In this document: positions 46,087 to 55,825 of the stretch, in pieces
How positions within the stretch are numbered: position 1 is the first letter of the stretch
Layout of the letters: every line of letters starts with the position of its first letter
Source of the DNA: Tepidibacter hydrothermalis
GTDB lineage: Bacteria; Bacillota; Clostridia; Peptostreptococcales; Peptostreptococcaceae
Length of the DNA: 64,000 nt
Direction: 5' to 3'
NCBI RefSeq assembly: GCF_029542625.1
Contig: NZ_CP120733.1
Coordinates: 1,426,001-1,490,000, forward strand
Position numbers and translations under genes: made by a program
Notes under the pieces: model-generated
Seen by the model: the letters and a program-made list of their open reading frames with translations, nothing else
Databases searched by the model: none
What the model was told of the DNA's origin: nothing

Positions 46087-48381
46087 ATGGGAAAAAGAAA
46101 AAAAAGACAAACTAAAAACAAGCTAGATAATAAGTTTATGCAAGAACTCAGAGACCTTAGCTTGATATTTTTAGGATTATTCTTTTTATATAGCTTAAAG
46201 ACTAACTCAATGGGAAATGTAGGGTATTTTATCAAGGTAATGTTTTTAGGGTTTTTCTCTAAATTATCTATAATAGTACCATATATTATAATTTTAATAG
46301 GAGTAATGGATTTAATAAATAGCAACAAAATTAAAAATATAAAGAGTTATAAATTGTATTATCCTCTAATATTTATAATGGTTTTAATTTATGGACTTAT
46401 GAAGAAGGATTTTATACCAGTAGATAGTCCGTTTATACCTGAAAATTTAAGAATAATATTTCAAATATCTATAGAGGGAAATGGAAGTGGGATATTTAGT
46501 ACTATAATAGCATATTATTTTATTAAACTATTTGGAGTTAAAGGCTCTTATATAGTTGGTATTTTTGCTTTAATTGTTATTACTTTATTTGGGTTTAACA
46601 TATCAATACAAGATGCTCTAAAAAGAGTAAACAATTTATTAGTAGACAGCTTCGTTTCTTTTAAAAATTTTGTTATTAGTTTTGTAACCGTTGAAAGAAA
46701 ACAAAATAATAAAATTAAAAAGAAGATTAAAATTAACAATGAAAAAGATTCTTACGAAGAAAGTTCAAAAGAAAAGCCTATAAAAATAATAAACTTTGAT
46801 CGAGAATCTAAAACTGAAAATAAAGTAGATAATATGGATAATAAAGTATATGATAAAGTAGACGTAGAAGATAATAATATCAAACAGTCTAGTTTAAAAA
46901 ATATAGATGATAAACAAGATGATGATAAAGAAATAAAAATAGTAACTAGCGATAATGTAGAAAATTTTTCTGATTATGAAATTCCTAGTTTAGATTTATT
47001 AAAGGAATCTACTAGTAATACTGATTTAAAAGATAAAAAGCAAATACTAAAAAATGCTAAAGTATTAGAACAAACACTAAAGGATTTTGGTGTAGAGGCT
47101 CAGATAAATCAAGTTACAAAAGGACCAACTATAACTAGATATGAAATTCAGCCAAAAGCTGGAGTTAAAGTTAGTAAAATTGTAGGACTAGTTGATGATA
47201 TTGCTTTAAGCTTAGCTGCAAAGAGCATAAGAATAGAGGCACCTATACCAGGAAAAGCTGCTGTTGGGATAGAGGTTCCAAATGAACAAGTACAAATTGT
47301 AACATTAAGAGAGGTTATAGAAGCTAAAGAGTTTACAAATAATGAATCGAAATTATCGTTTTCATTAGGTAAGGATATATCAGGAATGCCTATAATTACT
47401 GATATATCAAAAATGCCACATTTACTTATAGCAGGTGCGACAGGATCTGGTAAAAGTGTTTGTGTTAATACACTTATAAATAGTATACTGTATAAAGCAA
47501 AGCCCGATGAGGTTAAGTTTTTAATGATAGATCCAAAGGTTGTGGAACTTACAAATTATAATGGTATACCACATTTACTTATACCAGTTGTTACAGACCC
47601 TAAAAAAGCAGCATCTGCGCTTAACTGGGCAGTAAGTGAGATGAATAGAAGATATAAATTGTTTGCAGAGAATTCAGTAAGAGATATAACTGGATATAAT
47701 AATAAAATGGAAGAAAAATTGCCTAAGGTAGTAATAATAATAGATGAGCTTGCAGATCTAATGATGGTAAGTCCTAATGATGTTGAAGATGCTATATGTA
47801 GGTTAGCACAGATGGCAAGAGCAGCTGGAATGCACCTTATAGTAGCAACACAAAGACCTTCTGTAGATGTAATAACGGGAGTTATTAAAGCGAATATACC
47901 TTCAAGGATTGCATTTGCTGTATCGTCTCAGGCAGATTCAAGAACAATACTAGATATGGGAGGAGCAGAAAAACTCTTAGGAAAAGGAGATATGTTATTT
48001 TATCCAGTTGGAGCTACTAAGCCTATGAGACTTCAAGGTGCTTTTATATCTGATGATGAAGTGGAAGAAGTTGTTAGTTTTGTAAAAAATCAAGTAGGAG
48101 AGGTGAAATACACAGAAGATATAATAGAAAATATAAATAAAGGAATAAACGTAGAATCATCTGATGTAGATGATTTACTAAGTGATGCTATAGAACTTGT
48201 AATAAATAGTAATCAAGCTTCTGCTTCAATGCTTCAAAGAAAATTTAGAATAGGATACAATAGAGCAGCAAGACTTATTGATCAAATGGAAGAAAGAGGA
48301 TTAATAGGCCCAAGTGAAGGAAGTAAACCAAGAAAAGTTTTAGTAACTAAAGAAGAATTTGAAAGTACAGTGGGTGAATAA
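46087..48381 (+). CDS. DNA translocase FtsK/SpoIIIE
   Basis: About 764 residues: four N-terminal membrane helices (to about 170), a charged linker (about 190-320), and a RecA-type motor with Walker [10 protein letters not shown] near 450 and Walker [10 protein letters not shown] near 555. A winged-helix gamma domain for polar KOPS/SRS reading closes the protein. It pumps DNA through the division or sporulation septum. ATG 46087 follows GGGGTGAT; the upstream in-frame starts have no site. FtsK versus SpoIIIE cannot be decided here. Confidence 0.95.
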   Translation: MGKRKKRQTKNKLDNKFMQELRDLSLIFLGLFFLYSLKTNSMGNVGYFIKVMFLGFFSKLSIIVPYIIILIGVMDLINSNKIKNIKSYKLYYPLIFIMVLIYGLMKKDFIPVDSPFIPENLRIIFQISIEGNGSGIFSTIIAYYFIKLFGVKGSYIVGIFALIVITLFGFNISIQDALKRVNNLLVDSFVSFKNFVISFVTVERKQNNKIKKKIKINNEKDSYEESSKEKPIKIINFDRESKTENKVDNMDNKVYDKVDVEDNNIKQSSLKNIDDKQDDDKEIKIVTSDNVENFSDYEIPSLDLLKESTSNTDLKDKKQILKNAKVLEQTLKDFGVEAQINQVTKGPTITRYEIQPKAGVKVSKIVGLVDDIALSLAAKSIRIEAPIPGKAAVGIEVPNEQVQIVTLREVIEAKEFTNNESKLSFSLGKDISGMPIITDISKMPHLLIAGATGSGKSVCVNTLINSILYKAKPDEVKFLMIDPKVVELTNYNGIPHLLIPVVTDPKKAASALNWAVSEMNRRYKLFAENSVRDITGYNNKMEEKLPKVVIIIDELADLMMVSPNDVEDAICRLAQMARAAGMHLIVATQRPSVDVITGVIKANIPSRIAFAVSSQADSRTILDMGGAEKLLGKGDMLFYPVGATKPMRLQGAFISDDEVEEVVSFVKNQVGEVKYTEDIIENINKGINVESSDVDDLLSDAIELVINSNQASASMLQRKFRIGYNRAARLIDQMEERGLIGPSEGSKPRKVLVTKEEFESTVGE

Positions 48382-48382
48382 T

Positions 48383-49453
48383 TTGAGTAATATTATAGAG
48401 ATTGAGAATGCTTTAGGGTTGGAGAATAGTATATTTATAGATGTAAGATCGGAGTCAGAATATGAAGAGGATAGAATTTTAAACTCTGTTAATATACCTA
48501 TTTTAAATAATGAACAAAGAAAAATAGTTGGAACGTTATATAAGCAAGAAGGAAAAGAAAAAGCAATAGAAAAAGGGTTAGAATTAATAGCTGATAAATT
48601 GAAGGATATTTACATAAAATTGAAGAAATTATCAAGTGAGTATGATAATCTGATCGTATATTGTGCAAGAGGAGGAATGAGAAGTTCTCTTTTGGTCAAC
48701 TTTTATTCTGGCTTGGGAATTAATATGCATAAGCTAGATGGGGGATATAAAAAATATAGAAATTATGTCATAGATTTTTTAGAACACGCTGATGAAGATT
48801 ATGAATTTATAGTACTTCATGGTTTAACAGGAGTGGGAAAAACAGATGCCCTTAAATATTTAACTAGTAAAAATATAAGTAGTTTGGATTTAGAAGGGCT
48901 TGCTCAAAATTGTGGTTCTGTATTTGGATATCTGGGATTTGAAAAAGAACCACCTAGTCAAAAAATGTTTGAAACACTGTTGTTTGATTACATAATAAAT
49001 TCGAATTCTAAGTACATATTTACAGAGAGTGAAAGTAGAAGAATTGGATATGTGATGTTGCCAGAAAATATATACAATATGACTATAGAAAAGGGATATC
49101 ATATACTTATTGAAGATACTACAAAAAATAGAATACAAAGATTAGTAAATCAATATGTTAATCTAAGTTCTAAAGATGATGAAAAAATTTCAGAATCAAT
49201 AGAAAAGCTTAGAAAAAGACTTGGAAATAAAAAAACAGACTATTTAAATGAAAATCTTCATTTAAAACAATATGATAAGATAGCAGAAGAACTTATAATA
49301 AATTATTATGATCCTTTATATAAATATTCGATTGATAAATTTGAATATGATAATATTATAAGTGTTGATGAATTTGAAAAAGCCATGGACAATTTGATAA
49401 ATATACATAGACAGTTACATGAAGGGAGCTTAAATAAATGGGTTTTAAAATAG
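48383..49453 (+). CDS. mnmH: tRNA 2-selenouridine synthase MnmH (SelU)
   Basis: About 356 residues: a rhodanese domain with the catalytic Cys94 in VYCARGGMRS, and a P-loop domain (GLTGVGKT near 147-154). MnmH exchanges sulfur for selenium at the wobble 2-thiouridine of Lys, Glu and Gln tRNAs, using selenophosphate, so SelD must be encoded elsewhere. Translation starts at TTG 48383 after GGGTGA, overlapping the ftsK end region. It overlaps rimO by 16 nt. Confidence 0.94.
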   Translation: MSNIIEIENALGLENSIFIDVRSESEYEEDRILNSVNIPILNNEQRKIVGTLYKQEGKEKAIEKGLELIADKLKDIYIKLKKLSSEYDNLIVYCARGGMRSSLLVNFYSGLGINMHKLDGGYKKYRNYVIDFLEHADEDYEFIVLHGLTGVGKTDALKYLTSKNISSLDLEGLAQNCGSVFGYLGFEKEPPSQKMFETLLFDYIINSNSKYIFTESESRRIGYVMLPENIYNMTIEKGYHILIEDTTKNRIQRLVNQYVNLSSKDDEKISESIEKLRKRLGNKKTDYLNENLHLKQYDKIAEELIINYYDPLYKYSIDKFEYDNIISVDEFEKAMDNLINIHRQLHEGSLNKWVLK

Positions 49454-50778
49454 CACTAGAATCATTAGGATGTTCTAAAAATTTAGTAGATGCAGAGGTA
49501 ATGTTAGGAATACTTAAAAATAATGGTCATAGACTTACAAGTGATTTTGAACAAGCTGAGGTAATAATAGTAAACACTTGTGGATTTATAGAGTCAGCAA
49601 AGGAAGAGTCTATAAATACAATATTAGAACTTGCAGAGTATAAAAAAACAGGAAATTTAAAAATACTTATAATGTCTGGTTGTCTTGCTCAAAGATATAG
49701 TGAAGACATACAAAATGAAATAGAAGAAGTAGATGCTATAGTTGGAACTGCAAGTTATTCTAAAATAGCTGAAATAATAAAGAGATTATCTGAAGAAAAA
49801 AATATAATTGAACTTGATGAACTTGATTTTGTATATGATGAAACACTGCCAAGATATACTACAACTCCTTCTTATATGGCTTATTTGAAAATAGCTGAAG
49901 GGTGTGACAATAACTGTACTTACTGTATAATACCTAAATTAAGAGGAAAATATAGAAGTAGAGAATTAGAAAACATAATAAAAGAGGCAAAAGAACTTGC
50001 AAAAAATGGAGTAAAAGAGTTAGTAGTAATAGCTCAGGATACAACAAGATATGGAATTGATATATACAAAGAGCAAAAACTTGCGTACTTACTTCAGGAA
50101 CTTGCAAAAATTGAAGGACTTAAATGGATAAGAGTTATGTATTCGTATCCAGAAGAATTAAGTGAGGAAACAATAAAGGTTATAAAAGAAAATGAAAAAA
50201 TATGTGCTTATTTCGATATACCAATACAACACTGCAATAATAGAATACTGAAGCTTATGAATAGAAGAACTACTAAAGAAGAAATAAAAAGCAAGATAGA
50301 TATGATAAGAAAAGAAATACCAAAAGCTTGCATTAGAACATCTATAATAGTAGGATTTCCATCAGAAACAAAAGAAGAATTTGAAGAACTAAAAGAATTT
50401 GTAGAAGAAGTTAAATTCGATAGACTGGGAGTATTTGCTTATTCTCAAGAAGAAGGTACTGCTGCTGCAAGATTAGAAAACCAAATAGATGAAGAAATAA
50501 AAAATACTAGAAGAGATGAATTAATGCTTATCCAGCAAGAAGTATCTTTTAATAATAATCAATCTAAGATAGGTGATGTATACGAAGTTTTAATAGAAGA
50601 AAAATTAGAAGACAATGTATATATAGGAAGAACATATCAAGATGCTTGTGAAATAGATGGAGTTGTATATGTAAATACAGATAAAAAATTAGATATAGGG
50701 CAATTTGTAAATGTAAAAATAAATGATGCTCTAGAATATGATTTAATGGGAGTGATGTTGGATGAATCTAGCAAATAA
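49438..50778 (+). CDS. rimO: Ribosomal protein S12 methylthiotransferase RimO
   Basis: 446 residues: UPF0004 domain with GCSKNLVDAE, CGFIESAKEES and MSGCLAQRY cysteines, the radical SAM motif C-x3-C-x2-C in CDNNCTYC, and a C-terminal TRAM domain. It methylthiolates Asp of ribosomal protein S12. The typical RimO segment IPKLRGKYRSR is present, which separates it from MiaB. Confidence 0.95.
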   Translation: MGFKIALESLGCSKNLVDAEVMLGILKNNGHRLTSDFEQAEVIIVNTCGFIESAKEESINTILELAEYKKTGNLKILIMSGCLAQRYSEDIQNEIEEVDAIVGTASYSKIAEIIKRLSEEKNIIELDELDFVYDETLPRYTTTPSYMAYLKIAEGCDNNCTYCIIPKLRGKYRSRELENIIKEAKELAKNGVKELVVIAQDTTRYGIDIYKEQKLAYLLQELAKIEGLKWIRVMYSYPEELSEETIKVIKENEKICAYFDIPIQHCNNRILKLMNRRTTKEEIKSKIDMIRKEIPKACIRTSIIVGFPSETKEEFEELKEFVEEVKFDRLGVFAYSQEEGTAAARLENQIDEEIKNTRRDELMLIQQEVSFNNNQSKIGDVYEVLIEEKLEDNVYIGRTYQDACEIDGVVYVNTDKKLDIGQFVNVKINDALEYDLMGVMLDESSK

Positions 50779-51280
50779 GCTGACTATACTTAGAATATTA
50801 TTAGTACCTATATTTGTAGTAGTAATACTCTCTGGTATTAAAAATTCACTATTGATTTCAGCATTAATATTTGCAATAGCATCAATAACAGACTTTTTAG
50901 ATGGATATATAGCAAGAAAATATAATTTAGTAACTAATTTTGGAAAGTTTATGGATCCTTTAGCAGATAAACTATTAGTTGCCGCAGCTTTTATAACTAT
51001 GGTAGACTTAAACCTAGTATCATCGTGGGCTGTAATAGTAATAATATCAAGAGAATTTGCTGTTAGTATATTAAGAGCAATAGCAGCATCATCTGGAATC
51101 GTTATAGCTGCTAGTAAATGGGGAAAAGCAAAAACTGTATCTCAAATATTAGCTATAATGATGATTTTATTGAATATACCATTTTCAAACATAGTTATGG
51201 GAATTGCTGTATTGCTTACTATATATTCAGGATATGACTATATAAATTTAAACAAAAGCATATTTAAGAATATGGATTAA
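50762..51280 (+). CDS. pgsA: CDP-diacylglycerol-glycerol-3-phosphate 3-phosphatidyltransferase
   Basis: 172 residues, several membrane helices and the CDP-alcohol phosphotransferase motif with its aspartates spread over DFLDGYIAR and GKFMDPLADKLL (near 43-70). It makes phosphatidylglycerol phosphate using the CDP-diacylglycerol made by CdsA. ATG 50762 lies inside the end of rimO (GAGTGATG upstream). Confidence 0.95.
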   Translation: MNLANKLTILRILLVPIFVVVILSGIKNSLLISALIFAIASITDFLDGYIARKYNLVTNFGKFMDPLADKLLVAAAFITMVDLNLVSSWAVIVIISREFAVSILRAIAASSGIVIAASKWGKAKTVSQILAIMMILLNIPFSNIVMGIAVLLTIYSGYDYINLNKSIFKNMD

Positions 51281-51285
51281 TAATG

Positions 51286-51328
51286 AATAAGACTTTAGAA
51301 TCTATGTTAGATTTTAAGGTCTTATTTT
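51286..51328 (+). terminator. Intrinsic terminator after pgsA
   Basis: AATAAGAC...GAATCT pairs with AGATTT...GTCTTATT around the loop ATGTT, with small internal mismatches, and the 3' arm ends in TTTT. Confidence 0.8.
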
Positions 51329-51377
51329 GGTTTGAGGGAAATTGTAGTTTAAATAATATGAATAATATAATACATAA

Positions 51378-51406
51378 TTGACTATAAAGAAAATATAATA
51401 TATAAT
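51378..51406 (+). promoter_or_regulatory. Sigma-A promoter of recA
   Basis: TTGACT (51378-51383), 17 nt, TATAAT (51401-51406): the best promoter match in the window. Confidence 0.92.
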
Positions 51407-51414
51407 TCTATATA

Positions 51415-51426
51415 GAACGTCTGTTC
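51415..51426. promoter_or_regulatory. LexA (DinR) operator of recA
   Basis: GAACGTCTGTTC fits the Gram-positive SOS box GAAC-N4-GTTC exactly. It lies 9 nt after the -10 hexamer, at about the transcription start, where LexA binding would block initiation. Confidence 0.93.
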
Positions 51427-51449
51427 TTTATATGAAAGGTGGGTTAACT

Positions 51450-52469
51450 ATGAATGATAATAAGAAAAAAGCATTAGATATGGCTCTTTCTCAAATAGAA
51501 AAAGAATTTGGTAAAGGATCTATAATGATACTTGGTGAAAATACAAAGATGAATATAGAGGCTATATCAACAGGATCTATAGGTCTGGATATAGCTATTG
51601 GAATAGGAGGACTTCCTAAGGGAAGAGTAGTAGAAATATATGGACCAGAATCATCTGGTAAGACAACTGTAGCACTTCATACTATAGCAGAAGCACAAAG
51701 AGCAGGAGGAATAGCTGCATTTGTTGATGCAGAGCATGCTATTGATCCTGTATATGCAAGAGCATTAGGAGTAGATATAGATAATTTGATAGTATCTCAA
51801 CCTGACACAGGAGAGCAGGCATTAGAGATAACAGAAGCATTAATAAGAAGTGGAGCTGTAGATATTATAGTAATAGACTCTGTTGCAGCACTTGTTCCAA
51901 AAGCAGAAATAGAAGGAGAAATGGGAGATTCACACGTAGGTCTTCAAGCAAGACTTATGTCACAGGCACTTAGAAAACTAACTGGAGCTATTAAAAAGTC
52001 AAATACAGTTACAATATTTATAAATCAGCTTCGTGAAAAAGTAGGTATAATGTTTGGTAATCCAGAAACTACAAGTGGAGGTAGAGCGTTGAAGTTCTAT
52101 TCATCAGTAAGACTTGATGTTAGAAAATGCGACACTATAAAACAAGGAGACAATATACTTGGAAGTAGAACTAGAGTTAAAGTAGTTAAAAACAAAGTAG
52201 CACCTCCATTTAAAAAATGTGAATTCGATATAATGTATGGACAAGGTATATCAAAAATCGGAGATATATTAGATGTTGCTGTAGATGTTGATATAGTTAA
52301 AAAATCAGGTTCTTGGTATAATTATAATGATGTAAAATTAGGACAAGGAAGAGAAAATGTTAAGAAGTTCTTAGCTGAAAATAAAGAATTAGTAGAAGAA
52401 ATAGATAATAAAGTAAGAGTTCATTATGGGCTAATAAAAGGTGAGGAAACAGACGCAGCTACTGAATAA
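51450..52469 (+). CDS. recA: Recombinase RecA
   Basis: 339 residues with Walker [10 protein letters not shown] (near 66-74), the MAW motif region, L2 segment [22 protein letters not shown], and a short C-terminal tail. Central to recombination and SOS induction. ATG 51450 is chosen because AAAGGTGGG at 51435-51443 precedes it; ATG 51432 lies before that site. Controlled by the LexA box upstream. Confidence 0.98.
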   Translation: MNDNKKKALDMALSQIEKEFGKGSIMILGENTKMNIEAISTGSIGLDIAIGIGGLPKGRVVEIYGPESSGKTTVALHTIAEAQRAGGIAAFVDAEHAIDPVYARALGVDIDNLIVSQPDTGEQALEITEALIRSGAVDIIVIDSVAALVPKAEIEGEMGDSHVGLQARLMSQALRKLTGAIKKSNTVTIFINQLREKVGIMFGNPETTSGGRALKFYSSVRLDVRKCDTIKQGDNILGSRTRVKVVKNKVAPPFKKCEFDIMYGQGISKIGDILDVAVDVDIVKKSGSWYNYNDVKLGQGRENVKKFLAENKELVEEIDNKVRVHYGLIKGEETDAATE

Positions 52470-52529
52470 GCGGTGTAAACCTTGACACTTTAATCAAAAA
52501 ATTATACAATTAAGAAGTAAGAGACTCTT

Positions 52530-52565
52530 AAATATATAGAGACCTATGTCTCTATATATTTTTGA
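52530..52565 (+). terminator. Intrinsic terminator after recA
   Basis: AAATATATAGAGAC, loop CTAT, GTCTCTATATATTT, then more T. It is nested in an outer imperfect pair (TTAATCAAAAA near 52492 with TTTTTGATTAA near 52558-52568). Confidence 0.9.
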
Positions 52566-52776
52566 TTAAGTGCATTTTTAAAATTAGAAAATGAAAAGAA
52601 AGACTTTGTTTAGTTTAGCTATTTTAATGACTTAAATTTTACTATTTATGTTTAAAAAATATATAGAAAATATAAATAGATTATTTTTGTTTAATTCAGA
52701 GATTTTATGGTTGAATGGGTTGAATTTAGTTCATTTAAATGACAATGTGGATTGAATTTTACGTTAGAAAAGGGAG
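52566..52776. other. Intergenic region recA-rny
   Basis: About 210 bp of AT-rich sequence after the recA terminator. I see no convincing promoter, gene or repeat in it, although rny must be transcribed from here or by read-through. Confidence 0.6.
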
Positions 52777-54315
52777 GTGGAGATTATAGAAACATTATTA
52801 GTTGTAGCAGGGACTGGAATCGGAATCTTAGTTGGCTATATAGTTCGTAAAAATATAGCAGAGAAAAAGATTGGAGCTGCAGAAGAAGTATCTAAGCAAA
52901 TAATGGAAAAAGCTGAAAAAGATGCTGAAACTATAAAGAAAGAAAAATTATTAGAAGCAAAAGAAGAATCTCATAAACTGAGAAGTGAAGTGGAAAAAGA
53001 AAATAAAGAAAGAAGAAACGAACTTCAAAGATATGATAAGAGATTAGTTCATAAAGAAGAAAGTATAGATAGAAAACTGCAATCACTAGAATCAAAAGAA
53101 TCTAATTTGAATGAAAAACTAAAAACTATAGTAAAAAAAGAATTAGATATAGAAGAAATAAAAACTAAACAAATTGAAAAGTTAGAAAGTCTTTCAGGAA
53201 TTACATCAGAGCAAGCAAAGAATATTATATTGACTAATACAGAAAAAGAAGTTAGACATGAGATGTCAATGATGATAAAGGAAATAGAGGTTGCTGCTAA
53301 AGAAGAAGCTGAGAAAAAAGCTAGAGAAATAATATCATATTCAATTCAAAAATGTTCAGCAGATCATGTTGCTGAAACGACAGTTACGGTAGTAAATCTT
53401 CCTAATGATGAAATGAAGGGACGAATCATAGGAAGAGAGGGTAGAAATATAAGAACCCTTGAAACGTTAACAGGTATAGACTTGATAATAGATGATACTC
53501 CGGAGGCTGTAATTTTATCAGGTTTTGACCCTATAAGAAGAGAAGTAGCAAGAATTGCATTAGAAAAATTAATATCTGATGGAAGAATACATCCAGCAAG
53601 AATAGAAGAAATGGTTGCAAAAGGAAGAAAAGAAGTTGAGAATATAATAAAAGAGCAAGGTGAACAAGCTACTTTTGAAACAGGTGTTCATGGACTTCAT
53701 CCAGAACTTATAAGGTTACTTGGTAGACTTAAATATAGGACAAGTTATGGTCAAAATGTTCTTAAGCATTCTATAGAAGTATCTCATTTAGCAGGAATAA
53801 TGGCAGCTGAAATCGGAGCAGATGTCAAGCTTGCAAAAAGAGCGGGATTATTACATGATATAGGAAAAGCAGTTGACCATGAAATGGAAGGAACTCATGT
53901 TGAGTTAGGAATGGATTTACTTAGAAGATATAAAGAATCTAAAGATGTAATTCATGCTATGTCAACTCATCATGGAGACTATGAGCCTCAAACTGTTGAA
54001 GCTGTTCTAGTTACAGCTGCAGATGCTATATCTGCTGCAAGACCAGGAGCAAGAAGAGAAACATTAGAAGCTTATATAAAGAGACTAGAAAAACTAGAAG
54101 AAATATCTAATTCATATGATGAAGTAGAAAAATCATACGCTATTCAAGCAGGTAGAGAAGTTAGAATAATAGTAAAACCTGAAAATGTTAAAGATGAAGG
54201 AATGCATTTACTTGCTAGAGAAATGACTAAGAGAATAGAAGATGAATTAGAATATCCAGGACAAATAAAAGTAAACATAATAAGAGAAACAAGAGCAATA
54301 GAATATGCAAAATAA
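52777..54315 (+). CDS. rny: Ribonuclease Y
   Basis: About 512 residues: N-terminal membrane helix (about 5-25), a long coiled coil (30-190), a KH domain ([22 protein letters not shown] near 210) and an HD domain ([17 protein letters not shown] near 360). The main endoribonuclease of mRNA decay in Gram-positives. The start is unclear: the frame opens at GTG 52777, but that codon is inside the strong GGGAGG site (52772-52777). ATT 52783 or ATA 52786 are better spaced. Confidence 0.96.
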   Translation: MEIIETLLVVAGTGIGILVGYIVRKNIAEKKIGAAEEVSKQIMEKAEKDAETIKKEKLLEAKEESHKLRSEVEKENKERRNELQRYDKRLVHKEESIDRKLQSLESKESNLNEKLKTIVKKELDIEEIKTKQIEKLESLSGITSEQAKNIILTNTEKEVRHEMSMMIKEIEVAAKEEAEKKAREIISYSIQKCSADHVAETTVTVVNLPNDEMKGRIIGREGRNIRTLETLTGIDLIIDDTPEAVILSGFDPIRREVARIALEKLISDGRIHPARIEEMVAKGRKEVENIIKEQGEQATFETGVHGLHPELIRLLGRLKYRTSYGQNVLKHSIEVSHLAGIMAAEIGADVKLAKRAGLLHDIGKAVDHEMEGTHVELGMDLLRRYKESKDVIHAMSTHHGDYEPQTVEAVLVTAADAISAARPGARRETLEAYIKRLEKLEEISNSYDEVEKSYAIQAGREVRIIVKPENVKDEGMHLLAREMTKRIEDELEYPGQIKVNIIRETRAIEYAK

Positions 54316-54342
54316 AAAAGTAGCCAATTGGCTACTTTTTTA
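54313..54342 (+). terminator. Intrinsic terminator after rny
   Basis: AAAAAAGTAGCCAATTGGCTACTTTTTT: a palindromic stem with a T tract; the first A bases overlap the rny stop. Confidence 0.92.
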
Positions 54343-54402
54343 TTTATAGAAAAATTATGAAATTTTTAAACTGAGCATAACATTTGGAAGTAGACTAAAC
54401 TA

Positions 54403-54477
54403 GCAACTATTTTGAGCAACGGAGCCCGTTAGGACTCGTTGGCGACATGAGCCATGCGATAGCATGAAGCGAATTTT
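54403..54477 (+). repeat. Dispersed intergenic repeat, copy R4
   Basis: It is nearly identical to R5 and R1. Its second hairpin reads CATGC-GATA-GCATG where R1 and R5 have TATGC...GCATA, a compensating change. Its T-rich tail overlaps the stop codon (54476-54478) of the convergent minus-strand gene. Confidence 0.92.
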
Positions 54478-55141
54478 ATTTGAATCTATTTCTTATTATA
54501 GAAACTACAAATATTAATACCATTATTGTAATAAATGAGTATATCATTATATCAAAAAAGCTAAGTCCTAAACCGTAAAATCCATGATTGCTGTAAAATG
54601 GGTATCTAAAATTAAAAAATGTGCGAGACTTTTTAGGAGTATAGTCTTCATCTTTAAAAACTTGTTTCTTATTTGAACTATCAGATGCTTTTTCGTTTGT
54701 AGTGTTTTTTGTGCTATTTGAAAAACTACCACTTTTCATAGAACTTTTAGGTTCAGAGTCTTTATATGTAGTATCCTTTGTATTTGAATAAGTAGTAGAT
54801 TTATTTGTATTACTTTTTGTAGTGTTTGAAAAACTTCCGCTTTTTACTCCTGAATTACTAGATTTTGGAGCAGTAGAAGATGTATCTGTTACTTTATAAT
54901 TAGTATCTTTTTTATTAGTACTATTTGTAAAGCTAGAGGTTTTTAAGTTACTATTACTACTCTTTGGTTTTTTGTATGAAGAAGAATTACTTTTATATGA
55001 TTTGCTATAAGAAGAACTCCTAGATTTAGAATAGGAGCCACTTCTTGTTTTTGCATATGCTGTATTTACTATTATTTGAGAAAATAGTAATGTGAATATT
55101 AAGAATATAGATAAAAATATTCTCTTGAAATTTTTATTCAT
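54476..55141 (-). CDS. Ser/Thr/Lys-rich exported or membrane-anchored protein, last gene of the pspA cassette
   Basis: About 221 residues: signal peptide or anchor (Lys-rich start, hydrophobic to about 27, AYA), a long low-complexity middle with three copies of a KSGSFSN-type module, then a C-terminal membrane helix (about 195-215) with a basic end. AAGGGG precedes ATG 55141 by 9 nt; the ATG at 55150 touches it. I do not recognise the family. It follows the Cys-cluster gene closely and is probably co-transcribed from the pspA promoter. Confidence 0.75.
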   Translation of the reverse strand: MNKNFKRIFLSIFLIFTLLFSQIIVNTAYAKTRSGSYSKSRSSSYSKSYKSNSSSYKKPKSSNSNLKTSSFTNSTNKKDTNYKVTDTSSTAPKSSNSGVKSGSFSNTTKSNTNKSTTYSNTKDTTYKDSEPKSSMKSGSFSNSTKNTTNEKASDSSNKKQVFKDEDYTPKKSRTFFNFRYPFYSNHGFYGLGLSFFDIMIYSFITIMVLIFVVSIIRNRFK

Positions 55142-55154
55142 AAAATACATCCCC

Positions 55155-55811
55155 TTAATCTAAGTTGCAAGAATTAAATATTTGAGCTATATAATCAAAC
55201 TCAGAAGCATCCGTTATTTCCCCATAATCATCTTCCTTTATACCAGGATAGTGGTATAATATATATTTTTCATCCTGATTATGTATGTTTTGAATTACTA
55301 TATATCTTTTATTATCGTTTAATACTTGAATTGTAGACAACACTTTATATGTATCATCTTCATTTGTTTCGTTATTTGTAAGGTTTAAAGTATAATCCTT
55401 ATAAGCTGTAGAATTGACGTTTTCATGGTCACACATAACGATTTTAGAGTTTGATCGACATCCAAGACAAGTATCGAAATTACATTCTTTTACACATTTG
55501 AAGCATGAGCATTTTAAGCAGTTTTTTATCTGCTTAAAATGCGACTCATGTTCTTTCTTGTACTTATTTAATTTATCTATATAGTTATCTTCTCTTTGGA
55601 AAATCTTAAAAATAGATTTTTTATTATATTTAGATTCTAAAGTATCTATTAGCTGTATATAATCTTTCAATATATTTGATTTTGATATATATTTTCTTTG
55701 ATTCATTCTATCTTCTGGTAAAAATTCATTTATATCATTTATTGCATAATTTATATCTACGTACATTTTTTCATATTTACTTTTTTCATCTTTAAAGAAA
55801 TTAGAGTCCAT
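55155..55811 (-). CDS. Cysteine-cluster protein in the pspA cassette
   Basis: 218 residues: an N-terminal helical region (1-95), then seven cysteines spaced C-x2-C-x-C-x2-C-x3-C-x4-C-x2-C at residues 98-118, plus C127, then a beta-rich C-terminal part (about 145-218) that recalls DUF1292-type modules. The cluster looks like a zinc or Fe-S site. Context (between a PspA homologue and an exported Ser-rich protein) parallels the ydjF-ydjG-ydjH cassette of B. subtilis, whose YdjG has a zinc ribbon; homology is not proven. ATG 55811 follows AAGGTGG. Confidence 0.72.
   Translation of the reverse strand: MDSNFFKDEKSKYEKMYVDINYAINDINEFLPEDRMNQRKYISKSNILKDYIQLIDTLESKYNKKSIFKIFQREDNYIDKLNKYKKEHESHFKQIKNCLKCSCFKCVKECNFDTCLGCRSNSKIVMCDHENVNSTAYKDYTLNLTNNETNEDDTYKVLSTIQVLNDNKRYIVIQNIHNQDEKYILYHYPGIKEDDYGEITDASEFDYIAQIFNSCNLD
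55504..55551 (-). other. Long hairpin inside the Cys-cluster gene
   Basis: GCATTTTAAGCAG (55509-55521) and CTGCTTAAAATGC (55530-55542) pair perfectly over 13 bp around an 8-nt loop. Flanking CATGAG and CTCATG extend the stem across a small bulge. It lies just before the codons of the cysteine cluster. Confidence 0.8.
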
Positions 55812-55825
55812 TTTAACCACCTTAA

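Noticed and set aside
46041-46328. 95-codon minus frame opposite the ftsK 5' end
   Set aside because: Antisense to the membrane segments of FtsK and lacks a ribosome binding site.
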